Part shown: piece by piece, positions 1 through 8,988 of the stretch
How the letters are laid out: the number at the start of each line of letters is the position of its first letter
Numbering within the stretch: the stretch's first letter is position 1
Source of the DNA: Monoraphidium neglectum
Taxonomy: Eukaryota; Chlorophyta; Chlorophyceae; Sphaeropleales; Selenastraceae
DNA length: 23,974 nucleotides
Assembly (NCBI RefSeq): GCF_000611645.1
Contig: NW_014013334.1
Coordinates: forward strand, 7,794-31,767
Direction: 5' to 3'
Translations under genes and position numbers: made by a program
The notes under the pieces: model-generated
Told to the model about the DNA's origin: nothing
Database searches by the model: none
What the model saw: the letters and a program-made list of their open reading frames with translations, nothing else

Positions 1-1
1 C

Positions 2-1217
2 CCCAGCGCCGAGCGGCGCGCGGCCGTCGAAGCGGCGGTCTCCAAGGCGCCAGAGGCGATGGCGAGCCTTACCTCGCTCCTGTTGATGTCGGACAAGCGG
101 GCATTTGAGCTAGTGGAGAGCTATCCCCAGGTGCAGGGATGCACGCGTTCTCGTTTTGTGCGCATGCGCGCTACTCAGCGCCGGGAGCAGCCATGCGTCG
201 GTGTCCCCGAGGCGCAATGGGGCAGTCGCCTCTTCACAATTTGCACGTTTTTGCGTATGCCAGCATCGCCTGGAGCCCTTGCGCGCCCCGCTCCCCTCCG
301 AGTGGACAGACCCCAGCAACCCAAAATCATCCCAGAAACGGGCGCCTGCGCTCGCGCGCGCCCGCCCGCCCGCAGGTGCTGTCTGTCGCGCCGCACGACC
401 TGGCAGAGCGTTTGGTCGCGCTGAAGCAGCTGCTGCCCTGGCACGACGTGGCGGCCATGATCGAGCTGCACCCGCGGCTGCTGGGCTGCGAGGCGGGGTT
501 CGTCCAGACGGAGATGAAGCGGCGGCTGGACTTGCTAGTGGCGGGCATGCCTGGCGCCAACCTATCCGCTATGGTGCAGGTGAAAGCAGCGGCACGGGCG
601 GGTGGAGGCGCTGCGGGCAGCGTTGCCGGGAGGCTGGGACGGCGTGGGGCCCAAGCTGGCTGTGCCGGCGTCGGCCAGAAGTGCTTGCCTCTTTCCTCGG
701 GGGCTCTGCAGTTGCAAAACGCCTCTCACACTGGACATATGCCATTTTGCACCATTGTCCACGGGCGTGCAGATAACCCCCACAACAGCCCCACCCTCAT
801 GCACTTGGCTGGCTCACAGCCGCACGCTCACATGAACACACACGTGCAAACCACGAGCACCTGTGCTCGTTCACTCACTCACTCACACATGCATGCACGC
901 ACACACGCATCCCAACACACACACACGCACGCGCGCGCTCGCGCGCGGCGACACACACACACACACACCCCTGTACACGCATGCCCACACAACACCCGCA
1001 CACGCACACAACACACATTCGCACATGCACATCACCACAGGAGTACCCCTGGGTGCTGCTGATTGATGTGGAGAAGGTGCTGCCGCAGCTGCAGGAGTTG
1101 TGGCCAGGGCTGGACGCGGAGGCCTTCGCGGCGTCAGAGCCAGGGGAGCTGGCCCTCGCGCTGCGCGCGCTGTCGTGGAGCAAGGACGAGCCGCCGCCCA
1201 TCCGGCCCCGTGCGTAG
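2..1217 (+). CDS. mTERF-like protein, 5' partial (gene 1 of tandem pair)
   Basis: Three exons can be read: 2-130 (open through the left edge), 376-579 and 1041-1217, with stop TAG at 1215-1217. Donors are CAG|GTGCAG and CAG|GTGAAA, acceptors end in GCAG and CACAG, and both introns are phase 0. The visible 169 residues are helical, with repeated Leu/Pro motifs such as ELHPRLL, GANLSAMVQ and EYPWVLL spaced about 30-40 residues apart. This matches mitochondrial transcription termination factor (mTERF) repeats, which stack into a nucleic-acid-binding superhelix in plant and algal organelles. The N-terminus, any targeting peptide and earlier repeats lie outside the window. The protein ends in an acidic, proline-rich tail (KDEPPPIRPRA). 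A GTGCGT donor-like site at 1210 could prolong the gene, but no further exon is evident. The family call is by motif recognition only. Confidence 0.72.
830..1035. repeat. CA-rich alternating purine-pyrimidine tract in intron 2
   Basis: Dense CACACA, CGCGCG and CATGCA runs fill the 3' half of the second intron of the mTERF-like gene, reaching almost to its acceptor at 1040. It is an imperfect (CA)n microsatellite with an embedded GCGCGCGCTCGCGCGCG-like palindrome near 931-949. Such alternating sequence can adopt left-handed DNA when supercoiled. That property is general knowledge, not something shown here. Plus-strand reading frames through it (His/Thr/Ala-rich) are artefacts. Confidence 0.85.
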
Positions 1218-1794
1218 CGCGCGTTGGGCGCGGCAGATGGCTGGGCTGGATCCCTCGGCAGGGCGGGCTGTACAAGAAACGGGCGCGGGGTGCGGGGTGT
1301 GCACCTGCATGAGGCCGAGGTGGCTGCAGCTGTGCGCAAACCGCAGCTTCAGGCTGGACGTTTTGCTACCGGGCCATGCTGTACATTACGTCATGCACTG
1401 TTTGTTTCCTCCGAAAAGTTCCATTTTGTCGACATCATCGTCGCAAGCGTTGCCAGTCGCTGTGGCAGATTCAGCAAGCAGGACTCCTCATCCCACAGTT
1501 GCCACCTGTAATGTGCTGTTGAGTGATATTCTGGAAAAGCAGCATGTGCCTTGCACGGTGCGCAAGCAATCTTGCACACCACAGGAGTGAAACTTGAAGC
1601 TCAGGGGTTGACCACTTCTGACTTGTAGCGTTCCCTAGCCTGCATCGTTGCATACATTCGCTGTCCTGTTTGCCTCATCACCGTATCACCACAGTGATGC
1701 ACTACTGTATGATGCTTAATAACCTCAACTACTAAGAACGGGGATGCTGGGAGCTCGATCGTGATCTTCCCCGCCCGCAAGTAGTGTTTTCTCG
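1218..1794. other. Intergenic: 3'UTR of gene 1 and upstream region of gene 2
   Basis: No convincing coding frame. Base composition is nearer 50% GC than in the flanking exons, as expected for untranslated sequence. A TGTAA poly(A)-type motif lies at 1507-1511, about 290 nt after the stop. The rest, up to the ATG at 1795, is taken as 5'UTR and promoter of the next gene. No clear TATA box was recognised. Confidence 0.55.
1507..1511 (+). terminator. TGTAA poly(A) signal, mTERF-like gene 1
   Basis: TGTAA is the canonical chlorophyte polyadenylation motif. This copy lies 290 nt downstream of the stop at 1217, inside the less GC-rich intergenic region. A pentamer is expected by chance, so the call rests on position. 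Confidence 0.4.
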
Positions 1795-3335
1795 ATGCTC
1801 CCGTCAAGCAAGGCGTCTTCTACCAGACGCACCCTGCTGCCAGCGTCCTGCACAGCCTGGCGCGTTCATGGTGCAGTAGGCGCACTGCGACCGCGCCGGG
1901 TGCGCTGCGCTGCCCAGGCCGACGACCCCGTCCGTCCAAGCAACAGCGACAACCAGCAGGCGGCGGCCCCGTGGACTATTGGCTCCTACTACACCAAGAA
2001 GCTTGAGCGCCGCACGGACCCTCTGGGCAACATCGTCCAAGATACTCACACCATTGCAGAGCCGGTCAACTGGACCTCCGACGCGCAGCTTGCGCTGGCG
2101 ATCAAGGTGGGGGTGGACTTGCAAAAGCGTGCAATAGTCAAACGAGATCGGGCCAAATGTTCCTCATCAGCAGCAGCTTCGGCAGTGCCGCTAGCACCTG
2201 CCGCATCCGTGCACCGCATGCGTGGCTCTTGCTGCCGGGTGGGTCCCCCTGCGCTGCTGGCGCCTCGGCTTGCCCACACGGCCGCATCTTGGGGCCATCA
2301 CCTGCCCGCCAGGTGGTCGCCGCCGACCTGGGCGCCAGCGAGGAAGCCGTGAGGGAGCGCGTGGAACTGCTCAGCGCGGTGCTGCCCGATGGCGGGCTTG
2401 GCCTGCCAGGGGTGAAGCCTGGAGAGCTGGTGCGCCTGTCAGCTGCGACCCTTTTGACATGTTTCGGGCCACTCAAGGCAGAGGACAATTGAACGGGAAC
2501 CGCTCGACTCGATTCAACTTTCCGAGTTGCTCACAGTGTGCATGACGCCGGCGCGCCAGTCCCGTGCCGACAGCATAACTGCATAACGCCGCACCACGAC
2601 GCACCGCTTCCTGGGCGTCCGGCCCCCCAATAGGTTCGCCTCGCGATGGACGTGGACGGCGTCGTGGCCAGCCTCCTGGCTCTCAAAGACGCCTTCCCGC
2701 GCGCCAATGCGTCGGCCATGGCCGCGAAGCACCCCGCCCTGCTGCGCGCGAGCGCGGCGGAGCTGCGGGCCCGCGCGGAGCAGTTCAAGCGGGTTCTGCT
2801 GGAGCAGGGGGGCGACGACCCCGACGCGCTGGCGCAGGTGGGCGGGTGCTGGGCAGTTGATGGTATGCATCCCAAGCTTGCTGCGGCAGCGCGCTGCATG
2901 GGCCCAGGTGTGTTCGAAATTTCACGCACCGCAGCGGCACCGCCACCCTGCTGGAGGCAAATGCGTGCACAAACATGTGGGCGCTGTCCATGAACCTAAA
3001 CACACGCGCAAGCACACTCCTCCATGGCACACGCACACACGCACAATGGCACGCATGGCCAGGAGGCGCCTCTTTTGCTGGAGCCAGGTGCCCTGGAGGG
3101 CGTGTTGGACGAGCTGCGGCGGCTGTTCGGCTCCAAGACCCCCCCGGGCCGCCTGCTGCAGAACGCGCCCAGCCTGGCGCTCAGCTGCCAGTCGCTGCAG
3201 GGGCAGTCGAGGGGCGAGCGCGACGACGACTACCTGCAAGATATCTTCAGTGGGGGCGCGGGCCCGATGGGCGCCGCGGGGAGGGTAAGCAGCAGCAGCG
3301 GCAGCAGCAGCGGCAGCAACAGCAGCAGCAGCAGC

Positions 3336-3398
<63 letters not shown>

Positions 3399-3434
3399 TA
3401 CAGCGCTGGGGCTGGCGAGAGGGACACCGGCTGA
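1795..3434 (+). CDS. mTERF-like protein with Ser-rich repeat tail (gene 2 of tandem pair)
   Basis: Proposed exons are 1795-2106, 2313-about 2429, 2634-2837 and 3063-3434, giving about 334 residues and stop TGA at 3432. Residues 1-45 are rich in Ser, Arg and Ala with few acids, like an organelle transit peptide. A conserved-looking block follows (WTIGSYYTKKLERR, then DLGASEEAVRERVELL), then mTERF-type repeats (ASAMAAKHPALL, DALAQEAPLLL, LLQNAPSLAL) and an acidic DDDYLQDIF motif. Exon 3 (204 nt, phase 0/0) and the GAG-initial exon 4 match the layout of the gene upstream, so the two are probably tandem duplicates. The end of exon 2 is uncertain: the phase-compatible donor at 2430 (CTG|GTGCGC) would remove part of one repeat. 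The C-terminus is a poly-Ser run from a CAG microsatellite and might be intron instead. Confidence 0.7.
3286..3400 (+). repeat. (CAG/AGC)n microsatellite at the 3' end of the mTERF-like gene
   Basis: About 115 nt of AGC/CAG units with scattered GGC and AAC interruptions. In the frame of the upstream exon it reads poly-Ser; one frame over it reads poly-Gln, and on the other strand poly-Ala or poly-Cys. It begins directly at a GTAAGC donor-like site (3285). Confidence 0.95.
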
Positions 3435-3463
3435 GCTGCAAACGGCCCATCGTGAGCCATCTT

Positions 3464-3468
3464 TGTAA
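3464..3468 (+). terminator. TGTAA poly(A) signal, mTERF-like gene 2
   Basis: TGTAA lies 30 nt after the TGA at 3432-3434 in a locally AT-richer context, consistent with a very short 3'UTR. Confidence 0.45.
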
Positions 3469-3609
3469 ACATGATATGCGCACATGTATGATGACGGCCG
3501 AACAAGGGCACCGTGTGATGCTCAGCCTGAGATGAAGCTTCTAAGGGCTTTGTCCAGGGGTTGTGCGGTGAGTGCACCACTTTCTTAGGTTTGAGTGGTT
3601 GCTGCTGGG

Positions 3610-3710
3610 CCTTGACAAAACGCTGAACACGCTCCGCTGGACTGCCTGGTGCATGCGGACTTGTATGCCGAGCCGCGCTTTGCGCCCTTGAACTTAATCT
3701 GCCTGTTCAA
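3610..3710 (-). repeat. Inverted copy of a ~100-bp dispersed segment
   Basis: Read on the minus strand this resembles 4572-4665 on the plus strand. The shared core of 21 nt is CAAGGGCGCAAAGCGCGGCT plus C. Weaker similarity follows: both read a Lys-Gly-Ala-Lys-Arg-Gly-Ser peptide, then a Ser-Ala, and both end near TTCAGC...CAAGGC. The two may be remnants of a mobile element or a duplicated pseudogene; nothing identifies the source. Confidence 0.6.
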
Positions 3711-4365
3711 GCATGGATGCACGCCTTGGTGCGCAGCATAGACGGGCACACACGTGGGGCCTTCGTGCATGCATGAAGCTTTATTCAAGAGGCGTGGATG
3801 GCAGCCCCCTGAAATGCAGCCCCACTTGCACGGTTGATGTATCAAGGTCTTAACCCCATTAGCACAGTTGACTTCAGAAGCGGGCCACTGCAGGAATGCA
3901 ACAATTCTGACCTATCATATCGTATTATTCCAATGTGCCCACCAAAAAAAAGCTGCAGCAAGCTCGTGGGTGTAGGACCTCTTGACGTCAGCCCTCACGC
4001 CAAAAAGCGTTGCCAACTGCCCCAATAAGAGCCCATGCTGCCGCAACCCTGGCAATCAACGATGAACTGCTAGCTACTACAGGCCTGCGCCACGGTCCCG
4101 TACAGCCGCCTCAACGATTGAGGCAGGTGCATGCAGCAACTTGATGTAGGGAGACTCTCCATCCGTCACCATACTTGGGGGATGACTTGCGGACTCCTCA
4201 TCCCAGCAATCCTGCAATGCTCCCATGAGGCTCCACAAGCCGGCCTAGGCCAGCAGAATATATGCTGATCTGAGCATAAACCTTGGCGCGTTCAAACAGC
4301 AGCGACAGCGTGATCAGGACGGGAAACATCACCAAGTAGAGGCGCGTACTATTGGAGTACAACTA

Positions 4366-4436
4366 GAATTTGGATTGTTACAGTGTCCTGCGGGCGCCCG
4401 GGTCTGGAGCCATCCAGGCTCATGGGATTGAATTGT
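4366..4436 (+). repeat. Dispersed ~70-bp repeat, copy 1
   Basis: Shares GGAGCCATCCAGGC, CATGGGATTG and the leading GGATTGT-ACAG pattern with 8559-8628 in the same orientation, with substitutions and a small gap between the shared blocks. No coding frame is conserved between the copies. Confidence 0.7.
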
Positions 4437-4571
4437 GAAGCATGAACGTTGTGTGAGTCAAATGCGGGTGGCTACAATTCGTTCAAAGCAGGCGTGCGTG
4501 CACGCAGACCCCCAATGCGTGGTGGGGAGAAATGCGCATGAAACCGCGCACGAGGGCTTGCGCTGGCAAGT

Positions 4572-4665
4572 TTGCAAGCAAGGGCGCAAAGCGCGGCTCT
4601 GTACGCAGGTCAGCATCAGGAATTTGCAGGGCAATCAAGCGCATTCAGCCGTTGCACCAAGGCTT
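4572..4665 (+). repeat. Direct-strand copy of the ~100-bp dispersed segment
   Basis: Partner of 3610-3710 in opposite orientation, centred on an identical 21-nt core at about 4578-4598. Similarity outside the core is imperfect. Confidence 0.6.
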
Positions 4666-5492
4666 GGGCCGCCGCAATGGGGGCAATGGGTGGTGGTGTT
4701 GCAGTGCAGGGTGGGCGACGCGAAGGAACGAGGGCAGCAGCGCAGGCGCATGATTGCCCGTGCGTGTTGGTGGTTGTTGGCGCGCAACCGGGCCAAATGA
4801 CTACCACCTCTAGTGGAGGAACAATAAAAGCAAAAAAACCTAAATAACACAGTGACAAGTATTGTGTTCTGCGTGAGTTCAAGAAACAAACGCTGGAGAA
4901 TGGGTGACATGAAACCAACTGCTATGCTTCAACTCACATGTCAGCTTGATTTCAGTTTAGTAGACCCTTTGGTCCATGCCGTGCGCAGGCGCTGCAGCTG
5001 CTCGCACACGCAGGCATACAAGACGTCCAGGTGCGACTCAAAGACATCATCATCTGATGTGCAGGGTCAGTCCAACAGCCCAGCCAGATGTAGTTGGGAG
5101 ACGACGGCCAGCAGGGTGGTGTTGTCAGTAAATATGTGCGATGAGAGAGCAGGTGCGCGGATCGGCATTGCAACCGCCCATCAACTGCAGGAGTGGCCAA
5201 GGCAAGTGGTGTAAACTCGGCGGCGCATAAGTGTTGCCGGGGGCAAGTGCGAGCAGCATTTCCGTGCAGGTCATAATGATGCATGTGATGACTGCGGGGC
5301 AAGCCGCAAACCAGGAGATGTCGGAGCCCCTACCAGCACAGACAAAGCAACCGGCGTCACGGACCGATAGTGCTGCCTAACAATCACGCCATGCCCATCG
5401 TCGAACATTGCGCTGTGCCAATTTCACAGGCAGCGCGTTGAACGCACGGAGCGGAATGCAACATACATTGCCTGACGCCCACAAGCCTCACC

Positions 5493-5522
5493 TGCTGGTG
5501 GTGGTGGTGGTGGTGGTGGTGG

Positions 5523-5561
<39 letters not shown>

Positions 5562-5590
5562 TTCTGCTGCTGCTGCTGCTGCTGCTGCTC

Positions 5591-5625
<35 letters not shown>
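5493..5625. repeat. (GTG)n/(CTG)n microsatellite
   Basis: About nine GTG units are followed by about 35 CTG units with two CTCCTT interruptions. On the plus strand it reads poly-Val then poly-Leu; on the minus strand poly-Gln then poly-His. The open frames extending from it in both directions have no recognisable domain, so I treat it as a non-coding repeat. An exon on the minus strand is not excluded. Confidence 0.93.
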
Positions 5626-6010
5626 GCTCCTCCCCACGTGCCTGATTAGGAGTGTTATGAAGCGACACGGTGACCGTGAGGTGCGGTGCAGCATCGCCCC
5701 GACAGCCGAAGCAGAATTGGGTAAGAACGTGCAAACCGCGACCGGGCGCGTTAGGGAACTGGGAGACTGGTGCTTGAGCGAGAAGTGTTACCCTGCCTCG
5801 ACCCCCCTTGACAAGCGAGGCTGCGTATGCAGCAGTAGCCAGCTGGCAAAAACTTGGCCCCTTGGTGTGAGCACACCAAACCCTCACCCCTGCATGACTC
5901 ACCTGCTACGGCTGTGTAACGATGGGAGGAAGCCCATTGGGGAGCCGCGATACGGGGGGCGGGGGAGGTAGATTAAAAAGGTCAAGCAAGACCGCATCCA
6001 CACTAAAGGG
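5626..6010. other. Intergenic, no recognised feature
   Basis: Unremarkable sequence between the microsatellite and the hairpin element. The only frames are extensions of the repeat frames. A G-rich run lies near 5954-5969. Confidence 0.45.
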
Positions 6011-6026
6011 GCTGCTGGTGCGTCAG

Positions 6027-6159
6027 CCCTACCAACGGACCCCCCCCGGTAACCTGGCGTAACCCTGGGTTACGCTGGGTTACCAACCTCCCGTGCCCCT
6101 GGCGCGCGCGCGCCGTAACCTGGCATAACCTGGCGTAACCTGCTGGGTTACGCCAGGTT
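6027..6159 (+). repeat. Hairpin element, copy A (GTAACC/GGTTAC inverted repeats)
   Basis: Begins with CCCTACCAACGG (6027-6038) and a C-run. An imperfect hairpin at 6048-6084 is built on GGTAACC...GGTTACC. A perfect palindrome of alternating GC follows at 6101-6114 (GGCGCGCGCGCGCC). A 14-bp perfect hairpin at 6127-6159 has stem AACCTGGCGTAACC and loop TGCTG. Further GGTTAC copies continue to about 6195. The first part aligns with the reverse complement of 8170-8253. Confidence 0.85.
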
Positions 6160-6229
6160 GTTTTGTCACAATCTGGTTACGGACTGGGTTACGAGCGGGT
6201 TTCGGAAAGGGTTTCGCGGGGCACGCGGA

Positions 6230-8165
6230 TACGGCATTGAACCGCGCCGGTGTTGATTGCCATTGCAGCAGTCACAAATGCGCCGAAACACCCCAGCAAC
6301 CACATGTGAATCCCGGCCCCCCGGCCCGCACAACTTAGACGCACATGCATTGTCAACACCAAGGCGCCTACCACACAAGCGTGGCGTGATCATGAGCGTG
6401 CACACGTGCACCACAACGCACTCACAACCCACGCCCTAAGCAAAGCTCAATGTGCACTTGACAAATGAGCGCTTGACCTCACCTGATAAGTTGGGTGCAA
6501 CGCTATTGCACAGAACGACGGGCCAACGGCCATAAGCTGTGCGGTTGTGGGCTTGTGGTGGCGCATGTTGCGCAGCGTTGTTGCCCTTCAAAGCAAGGCT
6601 GCAGGGCGAGCAATGGGGGCGAGCAACATCAAGAGTGAATGCCGCAGCTGTGTGAGTGAATGCCGCAACAAGAAACCTGACTTGTCAAGGGTCGAGCGTG
6701 CCGCAGGGCACGCCGTCACCTGCAACATTTCAAAACGAGGAAGTAGCAAGATTTATGCAACACCTGGGGTGATATCACATCGATGTGCGTAGGCAGCGTC
6801 CTGCAGGATGCCCCCCACGGGGCGCCCACTCATACCACGTCATAGGCGCTCGTTGCTTGTGACCCTGAGTCGGAGGGACGACTTGCCGGCGCTGTGGACA
6901 GTAGCACAACATGCTGGCCCTGAGACAGGTGGAGAGGCGAGGGCAGGGACAAAAGGGGCAAGTTAGGCCTAACGATGTCAGTCGACCAAGTTGCCAGACA
7001 TGGCAGCACAGATTGCACTCCAGCCCAAGGCGCATCCTGCCGAAAAGGGCAGGCATGTACGCCAACACATTTGCAGCCGTGCGTCGCACGACCACACACC
7101 CACACAGCACCTTGCCTCCAAGCACCCTGCAGGCTCAAAGCAGCAGTGCCTGCCGTTGGTGCGAGCCACAGCGAGCCGCGTCAACTTCCAGTCGGTAACT
7201 CGACCTGCCACACCTGATTGGCATTGAGATGTATGATGCCAGTGTGGTCCTAGCCGGGCCTTGCCCCAGAAGCTGATGGCACTGCAGGTATGGGCAGGGG
7301 ATGGGAGGCAGCGTGTGGGTGGCAGCCGCCGGTGCAGATCGTGGCGGCGCTTTGGGTCTGGGCGCCGCAATCATGCTTCGCACACGTCTTAATCGTGGCT
7401 CATACCCAAGGCCACTTGAATCCCTGACGGCTCTCGTTCACGAGTGCACCGTTGAGATGTGCATGGCTGCCACGGCCCAGAGGGGTATTGTGCGGGGCGG
7501 CGGACACTATACAAGCTACTTGAGAATATGAATAGCACATCGAAGCGGGCGAGGGCCCGAGTGCGCAGCGGAGTGGGCATAACAGGCTCCGCAGAGACCT
7601 TGTTGGCGTTCCTGCCGGGCTGTATTGGAAGAAACAGCAAAAGTGAAACAGTGGGGTGAACATCACAACTGATTTGTGACGGCATGCGGAGCAAATGGAG
7701 ATCAACTGGCATCGCACCCTTTAAACTGTAGCCCCAGATCATCAGTCACCACGAAGGCTCGAGCTGCCAGCTTTGAAGGGGCATTGATGCTTAGAGATTG
7801 GACATATTTGAATGGGACGGCTTGCATCTTGCAGGCAGCACCCTGCAATTCTCTGTCGGCATCAGGTCGGCGTGGCTAGCAACCTGGTATCACCTGCTGG
7901 TGCTGCCGCACCGCTGCGATGCCGTATGGCATGAATCATGTATTATAATCCAGCACTGTGACACATACAAAAATGGCCACACGTACACTGCTTGCACACG
8001 CACGGGCGTGGCTGCTGAGAGGCTCGATTCATCTGGGTGTTGCTGTGCATGACTACAGGTGCTATCCCGCCGCAGGATTTAGGTTGGTGCTGCTGGGCCA
8101 AACAACAGCACAGGTAGCCCTGCCTAAGAATTTGTCAAAAAAACCAGTATGGTGTTGCAGATGCA
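6230..8165. other. Interior between inverted hairpin elements, no gene recognised
   Basis: Roughly 1.9 kb without a convincing coding frame. Short frames on both strands are Cys/His/Trp-rich and show no family motif. Because it is flanked by inverted copies of one element it could be the body of a decayed or non-autonomous transposon, but no transposase motif is visible. Confidence 0.45.
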
Positions 8166-8169
8166 CGCA

Positions 8170-8253
8170 CGGCGCGCCCCGCGCGCGCAACCCGATGCAA
8201 CCCGGCGTAACCCTGGGGTTACGCCGGGTTATCGAGGGCCCCCGTTGGTAGGG
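8170..8253 (-). repeat. Hairpin element, copy B (inverted relative to copy A)
   Basis: On the minus strand it starts with CCCTACCAACGG (8253-8242). A perfect 15-bp hairpin follows at 8230-8199 (stem AACCCGGCGTAACCC, 2-nt loop), then a GC-alternating block (about 8188-8171). Order and spacing match copy A, with point differences such as GGGGCCCTC for the C-run. Confidence 0.85.
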
Positions 8254-8766
8254 CAGGTGCCGGCTGCTGTGTAACCACATGAGCATGCCTCAGGACAGCG
8301 CCGCTCAAGCCTGCAGCCAGCAAGCCCTGGCAACCCCCCCCATGCCTTGCTTGTTGCGCAACACGAGCAGCGTGATGAATTGGTTTGTGAGCTGTCTGGG
8401 TTCAGGAAATGCACTGCTGCAAACGACAAAAGCTGAGCAGTGGTAGCCTACATGTTGCAGCTCTCAGGATGGCTGCAGTGCATGCCTGGTGCGGAAACCA
8501 ACACGCCCCTCGCAGGCATTGGGGTCCCCGGAAGCCGCGCACAACAGAAAGAGATAAGGACTAGGATTGTCACAGCATCCCGCGGTCGTCCGCTTCTGGA
8601 GCCATCCAGGCCCATGGGATTGTCCTAGAACAGAAACCCCCCAGCTGCTGTCACGCACGAAATGACCCCTTGCCCGTTTGAGCGGCACTACAAAGAATGA
8701 AACCACCTTCCAACGCCTCCTAACACCCTCAAGGATTTCTCGATACATAACATACACACCACGGGG
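8254..8766. other. Intergenic with one dispersed repeat
   Basis: Apart from the repeat at 8559-8628, no coding frame or RNA gene was recognised here. Confidence 0.45.
8559..8628 (+). repeat. Dispersed ~70-bp repeat, copy 2
   Basis: Same-orientation partner of 4366-4436. This copy runs from GACTAGGATTGTCACAG to GGGATTGTCCTAG, so its ends repeat GGATTGTC near CTAG boundaries. Function unknown. Confidence 0.7.
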
Positions 8767-8988
8767 TCATTGATGGGCGCGTGGCATCAACACCCCCCCA
8801 CCTCGGACGCCTGCCATGATGGCCTCCTTCCTATCGCCAACTGGCAAGTTCAGCAGTCCGGCAGCCCAGTCCACAGGCATCTGGAAGATAACTTCTACCG
8901 CAATGCCGCGAAACTCGACGAGGTCATCGCCTGGAAACAGCTCGCGCAATGACAACATCAGCTGCTGCCTTTTGGTCGATGCAGACAT
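8767..8988 (-). CDS. Possible small protein or exon, unknown function
   Basis: An ATG at 8988-8986 opens a 73-residue frame ending with TGA at 8767. Its composition is balanced and protein-like, unlike neighbouring chance frames. It opens with a Lys/Gln/Leu helix, then has an acidic and hydrophobic core (ELFPGDDLVEFRGIAVEVIF, then MPVDWAAGLLNLPVGDRKEA) and a Gly-rich tail. The frame extends another 93 nt upstream, so the start is uncertain. I recognise no family. It could be a short gene, one exon of a gene whose other exons I cannot identify, or a fragment carried by a repeat. It stands alone in the repeat-rich stretch. Confidence 0.35.
   Translation of the reverse strand: MSASTKRQQLMLSLRELFPGDDLVEFRGIAVEVIFQMPVDWAAGLLNLPVGDRKEAIMAGVRGGGVLMPRAHQ

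Larger units (their letters stand above)
3435..5490. other. Gene-poor region with dispersed repeats
   Basis: Reading frames here are short, rich in Cys/His/Trp/Arg and lack recognisable motifs. The region carries one copy each of two duplicated segments listed separately (3610-3710 and 4366-4436) and an AT-rich patch near 4815-4870 containing AATAAA. I see no supported gene, tRNA or other structured RNA. Confidence 0.55.

Noticed and set aside
139..1062. 307-codon plus-strand frame spanning the start of the window
   Set aside because: It runs through two introns including the CA tract; only its 376-579 segment is coding, as an exon of the mTERF-like gene.
2922..3485. Minus-strand poly-Ala frame opposite the CAG repeat
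   Set aside because: It is a shadow of the microsatellite; the plus strand carries the conserved mTERF-type exon.
1480..4205. 15-nt match GGACTCCTCATCCCA at about 1490 and 4190
   Set aside because: Identity does not extend beyond the 15 nt, so I could not define an element.
4815..4870. AT-rich patch with AATAAA as a poly(A) site
   Set aside because: No gene upstream to terminate, and the algal signal is normally TGTAA.
5384..5902. 172-codon minus-strand frame with poly-Gln/His
   Set aside because: It is open only because of the triplet repeat; flanking residues show no motif and no supporting splice structure or neighbouring exons.
6101..6114. GC-alternating palindrome as a stand-alone regulatory site
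   Set aside because: It recurs in modified form in the inverted copy at about 8171-8188, so it is better treated as part of the repeat element.
8014..8040. GGCTCGATTC as a tRNA T-arm
   Set aside because: Flanks do not pair as a T-stem and no acceptor or anticodon arm can be built around it.
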